NCBI GenBank assembly: GCA_002731275.1
Contig: PCBK01000028.1
Span: 1 to 64,000 of the forward strand
DNA length: 64,000 nucleotides
Direction: 5' to 3'
Source: Deltaproteobacteria bacterium
Lineage (GTDB): Bacteria > Myxococcota_C > UBA6777
Each line of letters opens with the position of its first letter. Within the stretch, counting starts at the first letter, position 1. The notes under the pieces are model-generated. The model was not told where the DNA came from. It made no database searches and saw only the letters and a list, made by a program, of their open reading frames with translations. Of the stretch, positions 17,201 through 25,784 are shown piece after piece. The position numbers and the translations under genes are program-made.

Positions 17201-18139
17201 TTATTGTCCTCGAAAAGAGCCCAGGTATCGGTAGTATATGCCTCGTATGTCTGTGTCTTTGAGTGTTTCCTTTACCAAAGTCTTGTACATTTTTGCCCTT
17301 GTTCTCGAACGGGTTGGAAAACCTACGACGATAAACCATCCCGGTTTTAAACTCGAATACAATGTACTCAAGACGACGTGAGTTTTGAGTCCATGTTCAG
17401 ACAGCCTGCTTTTGAAGGCATTTGCTTCATGGACTTCGCGGCTACCATAGAAAATGACGGCGTATCGGCGATTGTATGCCCATGAACCATACTTGTTCAA
17501 CCCAAGGGACTGGTACATCTTGCATCTATTCGGTGTTCTGAGGATTTCTTTTGTCCTTTGAGCGATCTGATTTGGGTTGGGAGGCGTTGGGCAACTGCCA
17601 CGCCCCCCGATAAATCGACCTGCCATCCCCAGTGCGATACTTGAGCCTCCTGTTAATACTGCTGCGAAGGTTCCTAGCAATTGCCCTGAGACTTCTCTTT
17701 CAGCCTTTTTGGCTTTACAAAAGAAAGCTTTGGCGCGAACTTGGGAGAGCGCGGCTTCGAAGCGTTTTGCTTTGGAGACTTGGGCTTCTTTGAGAGCTGC
17801 ACATCGGGATTTGTGAAGGTTTTCTCTGGACATCAACAAGGTTTGTTGGATGGAAATGACTTTTTGAGATGATGAGCGAATTTGCCCCTGTAGCCGAGCC
17901 TGTACAGCAAGCAAGGTTTCTTGTTTCTTTTTCAGACTCTGCAATCGTGATTGGGTGCTCTTGTGCGTGTTTTGGGCGTTGTTGAGTTCTTTTTTGACTC
18001 GATTGAGCCTTTCCTTTCGGGTTTTGTATGTGTTTTCTAGTTTGGCGATCTCTCGACCTAGCTTGCTATCTTTGGGGATAGGAGTTTGGCAGCCTGTTAA
18101 CAGCGATAAAAGCAAAAACATGAAAATAAAATGACGCAT
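17201..18139 (-). CDS. Coiled-coil lipoprotein with SPOR-like C-terminal domain
   Basis: The product is a 312-residue lipoprotein: signal MRHFIFMFLLLSLLTGC, then about 100 residues of coiled coil (EIAKLENTYKTRKERLNRVK and following). Next is a small-residue segment (LLGTFAAVLTGGSSIALGMAG) that is nearly the same in the upstream gene and may insert in or cross a membrane. The last 90 residues (YAVIFYGSREVHEANAFKSR ... PGWFIVVGFPTRSRTRAKMY) resemble a SPOR-type peptidoglycan-binding fold. AAGGAGG lies 5 bases before the ATG. It is 9 bases downstream of its paralogue and surely in the same operon. It may link the outer or inner membrane to the wall. The SPOR call is by strand pattern only. Confidence 0.65.
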   Translation of the reverse strand: MRHFIFMFLLLSLLTGCQTPIPKDSKLGREIAKLENTYKTRKERLNRVKKELNNAQNTHKSTQSRLQSLKKKQETLLAVQARLQGQIRSSSQKVISIQQTLLMSRENLHKSRCAALKEAQVSKAKRFEAALSQVRAKAFFCKAKKAEREVSGQLLGTFAAVLTGGSSIALGMAGRFIGGRGSCPTPPNPNQIAQRTKEILRTPNRCKMYQSLGLNKYGSWAYNRRYAVIFYGSREVHEANAFKSRLSEHGLKTHVVLSTLYSSLKPGWFIVVGFPTRSRTRAKMYKTLVKETLKDTDIRGIYYRYLGSFRGQ

Positions 18140-18148
18140 GTATCCTCC

Positions 18149-19456
18149 TTATCGACAACGATTTTTACAGGCTGAATTGGAGCCCAAGAGACAAGCTTTC
18201 CGAAAAAATTGGCTGGCAAGTGCACAATTTTTGGTGAGGCCTTTCCCATACTTGTAAAGATACGCAACGTTGTAGCAGCCAAACCTGTAGCCCAACGTGC
18301 ATGAGCGGCTGTAGTATCGACTTGCTGTTTTTGCGTTTCTACGAACGCCTCTTCCTTTTAGGTACATGTTTCCGAGCTGGTTGCAACCCGCACCACTTTT
18401 GAGATCACAAGCTTGTTTGTAGAGTTCGCGTGCCTTTGTCTTGCTTCGTCGTCCTCCTTTGCCTCGGTAGTAAAGATATCCAAGATTACTGCAACCCGTT
18501 CCATAGCCGAGATTGCAGGACTTTCTATAGAGTTGTCTTGCGCGTCGATAGTTTCTGTTGGTGCCTTGGCCCGTGTGATATAGCCATCCCAACTCTGAAC
18601 ACGATTCACCATGACCTCGAACGCACGCCTTTTTAAAAAACTCTCCTGCCTTTTCGTAAGATTGGGCAATATCAAGGCCTGCTGCGTATTTCTTTCCGAT
18701 CCTGTGGCATTCTTTTGTTTCTCCTTTTTGGCATGCTTTCAGAAACTCGTTTTCTTCTTCGGATTTCTGCTTGCGGTACTCATCCCTGATCGCTTCAAAG
18801 GTTGTTTTGAGTTGATTGCAATTGGGTCGTATTGTGTTGATTCGTAGGTCAAATGCTCTCATGGCGGCTTCCATGACATATCTGTTTGGTTTTGTATCGC
18901 ATTTTTTTCCCAGACTACCTAACGCCGCACCTGCAGCCGAAAGAATGAGAGACGAGCCGCCTGTCAATATCGCGAACACGGCACCTGCTACGGCTCCTTT
19001 GCCTCTACGCTTTGCTTTTTTGGCTCGACATACCATATGGTTGGCGACGTCGAGGAAAAACTTTGCTCTTTGCTTCTCTCTGTTGGAATATACCAACGTG
19101 AGAGAAGCACGACACTTTTCGAAGTTGGCTTCGCTTTTGATGACTCTGTAAAGCTTCTGGGCGGTCATCCTTTGTATCTCAAGCTTGCGCAGAAGTGTTT
19201 GGGTGTTTTTTTGCTTCTGGATTAAGAGCGCATTTTTGGATTTGGCTTTGTCTATCTCACGTTCCGATAACGCGATCTTCTTGGTGAGAGCTTTTTGGGC
19301 AAGCCTTGTCTGTTTGAGGTCTTTGTTGAAGGTTGCAAATTTATTCTCCATCTGTTCGATTTTCAAAATGAGAGCGACTCTTTGCTGTTCGGGATCTTGT
19401 TGACATCCAAGCAGAGGTCCGGCTATACACATTATCAATAGGAAAGAATATCTCAT
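18149..19456 (-). CDS. Coiled-coil lipoprotein with Sel1 repeats
   Basis: The product is a 435-residue lipoprotein with signal MRYSFLLIMCIAGPLLGC. A coiled coil of about 100 residues leads to a glycine/alanine segment (AVAGAVFAILTGGSSLILSA) shared with the downstream paralogue. The second half holds about five Sel1-like TPR repeats of the Cys-containing type (ACVRGHGESCSELGWLYHTG, SCNLGYGTGCSNLGYLYYRG, ACDLKSGAGCNQLGNMYLKG, SCTLGYRFGCYNVAYLYKYG). In secreted Sel1 proteins the two Cys per repeat form disulfides, which fits a periplasmic site. It is the first gene of a two-gene operon and is divergent, 53 bases away, from a third coiled-coil lipoprotein. The three are likely one functional set. 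The binding partner is unknown. Confidence 0.75.
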   Translation of the reverse strand: MRYSFLLIMCIAGPLLGCQQDPEQQRVALILKIEQMENKFATFNKDLKQTRLAQKALTKKIALSEREIDKAKSKNALLIQKQKNTQTLLRKLEIQRMTAQKLYRVIKSEANFEKCRASLTLVYSNREKQRAKFFLDVANHMVCRAKKAKRRGKGAVAGAVFAILTGGSSLILSAAGAALGSLGKKCDTKPNRYVMEAAMRAFDLRINTIRPNCNQLKTTFEAIRDEYRKQKSEEENEFLKACQKGETKECHRIGKKYAAGLDIAQSYEKAGEFFKKACVRGHGESCSELGWLYHTGQGTNRNYRRARQLYRKSCNLGYGTGCSNLGYLYYRGKGGRRSKTKARELYKQACDLKSGAGCNQLGNMYLKGRGVRRNAKTASRYYSRSCTLGYRFGCYNVAYLYKYGKGLTKNCALASQFFRKACLLGSNSACKNRCR

Positions 19457-19509
19457 GTCCTAATACCCTTCAAACCGGTTTTTTTGGAACTTGATAAAGG
19501 AACAAAGTT

Positions 19510-20427
19510 ATGTCACGAATGTTATGTTGTTGTTTCATCTTGCTGGAGGTTATGTTGGTCAACGTGGGTTGTCAAGAGAGCACACCACAAGAGAGCGCAA
19601 AAGAGGATCTGCTGGCGAAATTGCGAGGCCTTTCGAAGAGTGGTGAGAGCCAACTCCAGCAAGCAGAAAAGTCTTCCAAACAAATTCAAGGGAAGTTGTG
19701 GAAACTTCGAGACAAGATGATCAAAGTCGATGTACAATTTGGATGGATCGAGAAGAACCATAAAGAATTCCAAGAGCGATACCGAGATTTTGCGCATGGG
19801 GTGTCGAAGCTCGTCGGCCACTATCAGGAATTGGGGATGGAATTACAACGGATCGAAAAGACTTACGCAAAAGCCCTTGGAAATTACAAAAAAGCCCAAC
19901 GGACCCATGCTGCTTCTTCAAAAGCATTCAAAAAGTCGGAGAGCTTGTTTCAGGAGGCCCTTGTATACTGGAAGCTGCGAAAGGATCTGAAAAAAATCGC
20001 GAAGCAACTATCTGAGATCAAGGAAAACTTCGACCGCGCCAACAAAGCGTATGCTCTCTTTAAAAAAGGCAAGATCATGAAGAGTTCGTTTGTCAGGCAG
20101 TTTAAGCAACATGTTGCGCGAGGCGATTGGAAACAGGCGCTACAGGTGATGGCATGTATGAATATTACGCCCCGTAAATATCGTTTGTTGCTGAAGGCCC
20201 AAGGTATGGATCTGACAGGCAAAGATATCGATCATATTGTCCCTCTTTCAAAAGGAGGTGCACAACACCCCCTCAACTATCGTGTTCTTGATGCTTCGAA
20301 AAATCGGAGTTTACAGGCGACATGGAACATCAAAAAATGTCTTGATGCAGGTAAATCAAATTGCTTGCAAGCTATCCTCGTCTCGAAGTACTGCGGGAGT
20401 TACAAAGGTAATCTGCCTCCATTTTGA
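19510..20427 (+). CDS. Coiled-coil lipoprotein with HNH nuclease-like domain
   Basis: 305 residues, from an ATG 9 bases after AAAGGA. The signal (CCCFILLEVMLVNVGC) ends in a lipobox Cys. Residues 30-200 are coiled coil like that of the two divergent neighbours, but here the C-terminus is an HNH-type motif: K-D-I-D241-H242-IVPLSKGG, Asn256 in HPLNYRVL, and Asn265 in ASKNRSL. This is the order and spacing of an HNH endonuclease (DH...N...N/H), with Cys residues after it (KKCLDAG, SNCLQ, KYCGSY) that could form disulfides. A nuclease domain on a lipid-anchored, exported protein is unusual. It may degrade incoming or extracellular DNA, or the fold may have been reused for binding. Activity is unproven. 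Confidence 0.7.
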   Translation: MSRMLCCCFILLEVMLVNVGCQESTPQESAKEDLLAKLRGLSKSGESQLQQAEKSSKQIQGKLWKLRDKMIKVDVQFGWIEKNHKEFQERYRDFAHGVSKLVGHYQELGMELQRIEKTYAKALGNYKKAQRTHAASSKAFKKSESLFQEALVYWKLRKDLKKIAKQLSEIKENFDRANKAYALFKKGKIMKSSFVRQFKQHVARGDWKQALQVMACMNITPRKYRLLLKAQGMDLTGKDIDHIVPLSKGGAQHPLNYRVLDASKNRSLQATWNIKKCLDAGKSNCLQAILVSKYCGSYKGNLPPF

Positions 20428-20954
20428 CGATCTGGGTCAAGGGGCCTAAGCGATCTCAAGGTATGATGTGCCTGTTGGAAACATAGGAAGTCCGGCGATG
20501 CAGTTTCTCTGTGAGCCTTTGCATCAATTCCATGATTGGATGGTGTTTCTCGATGCACCAAAAGTCCCATCATGAGATGAGGCCGCAATGAGCGTCGCTG
20601 TTTGGTAACATGTGTCACTCTGTAAAATGTTTGAAAGTGTAAGTATATTCCTTATCATGGGATAAAACAAATCCCCTCGCGCCGAATGTTGGTCGTTATA
20701 CACGAATCATTTCAAGATGTCCAGAGGAAAGGAGCATAGCTTTTGGCCTTATTTGCTTTTCTCCAAAACAGGTGAGAGCTTAAAAAATCCTTGCATGAGA
20801 GCGGATTCATGAGCATAATAAACCGAATATGTCAGCTCTCGTGAGGTGATCGGCTTTTGAAGTATACTTCAAAATGTCTAATCGACCTTCGGCTCTTACA
20901 AAACAGGATGCTTCTATCTAGTCGTACGATGTGCAACCAACACGCGAGGCAAAT
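20428..20954. other. Intergenic region upstream of the restriction operon
   Basis: No gene is supported here. A frame from 20857 that runs into the restriction gene is a shadow. The main feature is the perfect palindrome at 20855-20874. The rest is unremarkable sequence, somewhat AT-rich in the 20640-20900 part. Confidence 0.5.
20855..20874. promoter_or_regulatory. Perfect 20-bp palindrome, candidate operator
   Basis: TTTTGAAGTATACTTCAAAA is its own reverse complement over 20 bases and sits 80 bases before the hsdR start codon. Perfect palindromes of this kind upstream of restriction-modification operons are often sites for controller (C) proteins or other dimeric repressors. No controller gene is visible nearby. 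Confidence 0.5.
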
Positions 20955-23900
20955 ATGGGACGTAAGATACCCTCTTCCAATTTCAGCTTCCTGGAACAAC
21001 ATGAACCCCTGTTGGTTCGTCTCGGCTCTCTTGCTGAACGCTACTTCGCCGATGACCCCAACACAAGCCTCCTCAAACTTCGACAGTTTGGGGAGGTCAT
21101 GTCACAGCACGTCGCTGCTTGCGTCGGGCTTTTTGTTTCACCCGACGAAAAGCAATTTACCCTCCTTCAACGACTCTGGGAGCGCAAAGTCATGCCTCCC
21201 GAGGTCAACCAGATCTTCCATGGTATACGTATCGCCGGAAATGCTGCCGTCCACGAACACAAAGGAAGCCATGGCGAGGCCCTTCACCAACTCAAAATGG
21301 CCCGAAAGCTCGCCATTTGGTTCCATCGCTCCTTTGCCTCTGATGCGCGCTTCCATCCTGGACCCTTCATCCCACCCACCGCACCCGAACAACAAGACAA
21401 AGCCCTTGAGGCGGAACTTGAACAGCTCCGAAAAGACCTCGAAGCCAGCCAGGGACAGGCCGAAGCCGCACTTGCTGCCGTTGAAGAAGAAACCCAGAAG
21501 CGCCTCTCCGCTGAGGAGAGGGCCCAGCAGGAGGCCGAAGACAGAGAAATCTGGGAGCAGCTCGCGGTAGAGTACGAATCCAAACTCGCCGGCAATCTCG
21601 CCCAACGCCAGGCCAATGTCCAGCAAAACCAATCCCAAGAAGAGATCCAGGCTGTGACACAGCACGCCTATGAGATGGGGCAGGAGCTCGATCTCAGCGA
21701 GGCCGAGACACGTCGCCTCATCGATCAACAGCTCGCTTTGGCAGGTTGGGACGTCGACTCCAATGAGCTTACGTACAAGAAGGGGACGCGACCCCAAAAA
21801 GGACGCAACCTCGCGATCGCTGAATGGCCTGTTGAAGGCGGACGAGCTGACTATATTCTGTTTATCGGTCTTGAGGTGGTCGGGGTGGTCGAGGCCAAAC
21901 GCAAAGCCAAAGATGTCGCCGCGGCCATCGAGCAAGCCAAGCGCTATAGCCGCTCATATGTCATCCGGGCTGACGAGGCGCCTCCAGGTGGACCGTGGGG
22001 AGAGTACAAGATCCCCTTCCTTTTTTCCACCAATGGACGGCCCTTCCTCGAACAGAGTCGCACAAAAAGCGGGATCTGGTTCCTCGACGTAAGACGACCT
22101 GACAATCTCTCCCGGCCACTGACGAATTGGCGTACCCCTGGAGGTCTCGCCGCTCTCCTCAAACAAGATCACGACGAAGCCCACAAACGCCTCAAAGAAG
22201 AACCCACCAAGTATCTGGGATTGCGCGAATACCAGATCCGCGCGATCAAAGCTGTGGAGCAAGCGCTGGAGGAAGACCAACGAGCGTGTCTTCTCGCGAT
22301 GGCGACCGGTACAGGAAAGACCAGGACGTGTATCGGTCTTGTGTACAGGTTGCTCAAAACGAGGCGATTCAGACGTGTCCTCTTTTTGGTCGACCGAACA
22401 GCTCTTGGAGAGCAGGCTGCCAACGCATTTAAGGATACGCGGCTGGAGAACCTACAGACCTTTGCCGATATATTCGATATCAAAAGCCTCGGGGAGATCG
22501 AGGTCGAAGAAGAGACCAAGCTTCATATCTCGACGGTACAAGGGATGGTGAAGCGGATTCTTTACCCCACACTGGAAGATCATATCCCCGCAGTCGACCA
22601 GTACGACTGCATCGTCGTCGACGAAAGTCACCGTGGCTACAATCTCGATCGGGAGCTGAGCGAGCTGGAGTTGGATTTTCGGGACCAAAAAAGTTACATC
22701 TCCAAGTACCGCCGGGTCCTCGATCACTTCGATGCTGTGAAGATCGGTCTCACCGCGACACCTGCACTCCATACGACGGAGATCTTTGGTGTACCGGTGT
22801 TCCAATATGGCTACAGAGAGGCTGTGATCGATGGTTGGTTGGTGGATCACGAGCCACCGACCAGGATCATCACGGCGTTGGCTGAAGACGGGATCCATCT
22901 GGAGGCCGGAGAAGAGGTCTGTGTGTACAAACCCAATACAGGGGAGATCGATCTGATGACGCTTCCTGATGAGCGGTCTTTTGAGATCGACTCCTACAAC
23001 AAGCGCGTCATCACGGAGAACTTCAACCGCGTTGTCTGCCAGACCCTGGTCGAACATATCGATCCATCCTTCGATGGGAAGACGCTCGTCTTTTGTGCGA
23101 CGGATGCACATGCCGATATGGTCGTCGATATCCTCAAAAGTGCGCTCACGGAACGCTATGGCAGTATCGAAGATGATGCCGTCGTCAAGATCACAGGCAG
23201 CTCGGACAGGCCGCTTCAGCTTATCCGCCGTTACCGCAATGAGCGTCTGCCCAATATCGCAGTGACGGTCGATCTGTTGACGACAGGTGTGGATGTGCCT
23301 TCGATCTGTAATTTGGTCTTTATCCGTCGGGTCAAGAGTCGGATCCTCTACGAACAGATGCTTGGTCGAGCGACACGTCTTTGTCCGGAGATCGAGAAGG
23401 AGAGTTTTCGGATCTTCGACGCGGTTGACCTGTATGCGGCGCTTGAGCCTTTTACTTCGATGAAGCCTGTTGTCACGCGGCCCAACATTCCTTTCTCTCA
23501 GCTCGCAGAAGAGTTGTCCTCTTCGAAGGGGCGGGAAGATGTGATGCAAGAGGTGAAGGATCAATTTGTCGCCAAGCTCCAGCAAAAGCAGAAGCGGATC
23601 AAGGGGGAGCAGCTCGATCACTTCGAGGCCATCGCACATATGCCTCTTGAGGCGTTTGTGACGTTTGCCCACGATCGAAGTGCCGAAGAGCTTGCGGATT
23701 GGTTGTCCGCGCATGAGCGTGTAAGCTCATTTTTGGATCGTTCGACAGGTGGGAGTCGTCAGGTGATCGTGTCCAACAAGGAGGATTCACTTCGTGATGT
23801 CAGGGTTGGGTTTGGTGACGCGGAGCGACCCGAAGACTACCTGGAAGGATTCAACAATTACCTCCAAGAGAATATGAACGATATACCTGCGCTGATAACT

Positions 23901-24335
23901 GTGTTACAAAGACCAAGAGAGCTGACACGCAAACAGCTGAAAGAGCTTAAGATGAGGCTTGATGAGGCCGGTTACAGTGAGAGGAAGTTGCGGGCTGCCT
24001 GGAATGAGATGACAAACCAGGACATTGCGGCATCGATCATTGGATTTATCCGTCAACAGGCGCTCAAAGAAGACCTGATCCCCTACGAGAGGCGGGTGGA
24101 GGCGGCCATCGAGCACATCTTGAACAGTCAACAGTGGACACCACCACAGCGTAAGTGGCTGGAGCGTATTGGCAAACAGATCCATGCAAACACGATTGTC
24201 GACAGAACGACCCTTGATATGGGGGAGTTCAGGAAGCAAGCGGGTGGATTTGATCGCCTGAACAAGGTGTTTCATGGTCGGCTGGATGAGATTCTTGCGG
24301 ATGTGAATGAAGCTTTGTGGAACAAAGCAGGCTGA
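20955..24335 (+). CDS. hsdR: Type I restriction enzyme, R subunit
   Basis: About 1126 residues. The ATG at 20955 has GAGG 5 bases upstream and is preferred over the longer frame from 20931. The N-terminus (NFSFLEQHEPLLVRLG... to about residue 140) is a DUF4145-type helical domain, followed by a Glu/Gln-rich coiled coil. The nuclease motif is Asp299 (GGRADYIL) and Glu313-Ala-Lys315 (VVEAKRK). The motor has Walker A M449-ATGTGKT, motif II Asp556-ESH, motif III LTATPALHT and motif VI QMLGRATRL. The subunit translocates DNA with ATP and cuts at a distance when the specificity subunit finds unmethylated targets. All catalytic residues looked for are present, so it should be active. It is first in an R-M-S operon, 16 bases before hsdM. 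Confidence 0.95.
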   Translation: MGRKIPSSNFSFLEQHEPLLVRLGSLAERYFADDPNTSLLKLRQFGEVMSQHVAACVGLFVSPDEKQFTLLQRLWERKVMPPEVNQIFHGIRIAGNAAVHEHKGSHGEALHQLKMARKLAIWFHRSFASDARFHPGPFIPPTAPEQQDKALEAELEQLRKDLEASQGQAEAALAAVEEETQKRLSAEERAQQEAEDREIWEQLAVEYESKLAGNLAQRQANVQQNQSQEEIQAVTQHAYEMGQELDLSEAETRRLIDQQLALAGWDVDSNELTYKKGTRPQKGRNLAIAEWPVEGGRADYILFIGLEVVGVVEAKRKAKDVAAAIEQAKRYSRSYVIRADEAPPGGPWGEYKIPFLFSTNGRPFLEQSRTKSGIWFLDVRRPDNLSRPLTNWRTPGGLAALLKQDHDEAHKRLKEEPTKYLGLREYQIRAIKAVEQALEEDQRACLLAMATGTGKTRTCIGLVYRLLKTRRFRRVLFLVDRTALGEQAANAFKDTRLENLQTFADIFDIKSLGEIEVEEETKLHISTVQGMVKRILYPTLEDHIPAVDQYDCIVVDESHRGYNLDRELSELELDFRDQKSYISKYRRVLDHFDAVKIGLTATPALHTTEIFGVPVFQYGYREAVIDGWLVDHEPPTRIITALAEDGIHLEAGEEVCVYKPNTGEIDLMTLPDERSFEIDSYNKRVITENFNRVVCQTLVEHIDPSFDGKTLVFCATDAHADMVVDILKSALTERYGSIEDDAVVKITGSSDRPLQLIRRYRNERLPNIAVTVDLLTTGVDVPSICNLVFIRRVKSRILYEQMLGRATRLCPEIEKESFRIFDAVDLYAALEPFTSMKPVVTRPNIPFSQLAEELSSSKGREDVMQEVKDQFVAKLQQKQKRIKGEQLDHFEAIAHMPLEAFVTFAHDRSAEELADWLSAHERVSSFLDRSTGGSRQVIVSNKEDSLRDVRVGFGDAERPEDYLEGFNNYLQENMNDIPALITVLQRPRELTRKQLKELKMRLDEAGYSERKLRAAWNEMTNQDIAASIIGFIRQQALKEDLIPYERRVEAAIEHILNSQQWTPPQRKWLERIGKQIHANTIVDRTTLDMGEFRKQAGGFDRLNKVFHGRLDEILADVNEALWNKAG

Positions 24336-24351
24336 GGAGATAAGCGAATAG

Positions 24352-25782
24352 ATGGGACAGACGACTTACGATATCGTGCAAAAACTGTGGAATTTGTGTC
24401 ATGTGCTCCGTGATGACGGTGTGACTTACCACCAGTACGTGAATGAGTTGACTTACCTGCTCTTTCTCAAGATGGCGCAGGAGACGGGGGTTGAAGAGCA
24501 GCTTCCCGAGGGATGTCGCTGGGGGGACTTGCTCGGAGAAGAGGGGATCGATCTACTTACCCACTACAGGCGTTTGCTCGTGGAGCTGGGGTCGAGTGAG
24601 AGTTATCGGATCCAGACGATCTTTGCCAATGCGTCCACGACGATCAAGATCCCGAAGAATTTACAAAAGCTCGTGTCGGCGATCGACGCGCTGGATTGGT
24701 ATTCAGCGCGGACGGAGGGGCTTGGTGATCTTTACGAAGGTTTGTTGGAGAAGAACGCAAACGAAACCAAGTCCGGTGCGGGTCAGTACTTTACGCCGAG
24801 GTCGTTGATCGATTGCGTTGTGCAGCTCATCAAGCCGAAAGCCGGTGAGTTGATCCAGGATCCTGCGGCTGGGACGGGAGGGTTTTTGATCGCGGCGGAC
24901 AGGTATATCAAGGATCACACGGATGACCTGTTTGAGCTTGATGAACAGCTTCAATTGTTCCAGCGCAAGTCAGCGTTTTACGGGATCGAGTTGGTACAGG
25001 ATACGCATCGGCTCGCCACGATGAACTTGATGCTTCATGACATTGAAGGTGACATCCTTGTGGGTGATACGCTTTCGTCCAAGGGGACAGAGCTGCCGAA
25101 GGTCGATGTGATCTTGACCAATCCGCCATTTGGCACGAAGAAGGGTGGGGGGCGTCCGACGAGGGATGACTTCACCTATCCGACATCGAACAAGCAGCTT
25201 GCTTTTCTTCAGCATATCTACCGTGGTCTCAAACCTGGTGGTCGTGCGGCGGTGGTCTTGCCTGACAACGTGTTGTTTGAGGAGAATACGGGGCGTGAGA
25301 TTCGGGCTGACCTGATGGACAAGTGTGATCTGCACACGATTTTGAGGTTGCCGACGGGGATCTTTTACGCACAGGGTGTGAAGACAAACGTTCTGTTTTT
25401 TACCAAGGGCGAGAAGGACACAGGCAACACGAAGGGTGTGTGGGTGTATGATCTGCGGACCAACATGCCATCCTTTGGTAAGCGTACTCCGTTCACCAGG
25501 GCACACATGAAGGAGTTTGAGGAGGCGTTTGGCGATGATCCGTTAGGGCAGAGTGAGCGTACAGACCAGGGCGAAGAAGGTCGCTTTCGGTATTTTACAC
25601 GAGAGCAGATCTCCGACAGGAATGACAACCTTGACATCTCCTGGCTCAAAGACGACAGTGTTGAACATGCTGACGACCTACCCGAGCCCGATGAAATTGC
25701 AGCCGAGATTATGGTGTTGTTGCAAACAGCCCAAGAAGAAATGGAGGCCTTGACAGAACTGCTAAATGGGTCGGGAGCTTGA
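24352..25782 (+). CDS. hsdM: Type I restriction-modification system, M subunit (N6-adenine methyltransferase)
   Basis: The product is 476 residues, the normal size. An N-terminal helical HsdM_N region (QKLWNLCHVLRDDGVTYHQY) is followed by the methylase core: QYFTPRSLIDCVV, S-adenosylmethionine motif I D170-PAAGTGGF, and catalytic motif IV N257-PPF in VILTNPPFGTKK. The second half has RAAVVLPDNVLFEE and the C-terminal helices that contact HsdS. It methylates adenine in the bipartite target on both strands, protecting host DNA and acting with HsdR and HsdS in restriction. AGGAG lies 11 bases upstream of the ATG. The stop lies 3 bases before the ATG of hsdS, so the genes are co-transcribed and probably coupled. 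Confidence 0.95.
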   Translation: MGQTTYDIVQKLWNLCHVLRDDGVTYHQYVNELTYLLFLKMAQETGVEEQLPEGCRWGDLLGEEGIDLLTHYRRLLVELGSSESYRIQTIFANASTTIKIPKNLQKLVSAIDALDWYSARTEGLGDLYEGLLEKNANETKSGAGQYFTPRSLIDCVVQLIKPKAGELIQDPAAGTGGFLIAADRYIKDHTDDLFELDEQLQLFQRKSAFYGIELVQDTHRLATMNLMLHDIEGDILVGDTLSSKGTELPKVDVILTNPPFGTKKGGGRPTRDDFTYPTSNKQLAFLQHIYRGLKPGGRAAVVLPDNVLFEENTGREIRADLMDKCDLHTILRLPTGIFYAQGVKTNVLFFTKGEKDTGNTKGVWVYDLRTNMPSFGKRTPFTRAHMKEFEEAFGDDPLGQSERTDQGEEGRFRYFTREQISDRNDNLDISWLKDDSVEHADDLPEPDEIAAEIMVLLQTAQEEMEALTELLNGSGA

Positions 25783-25784
25783 TA

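Noticed and set aside
22452-23714. 420-codon minus-strand frame opposite hsdR
   Set aside because: Shadow frame; hsdR has intact helicase and nuclease motifs across the same bases.
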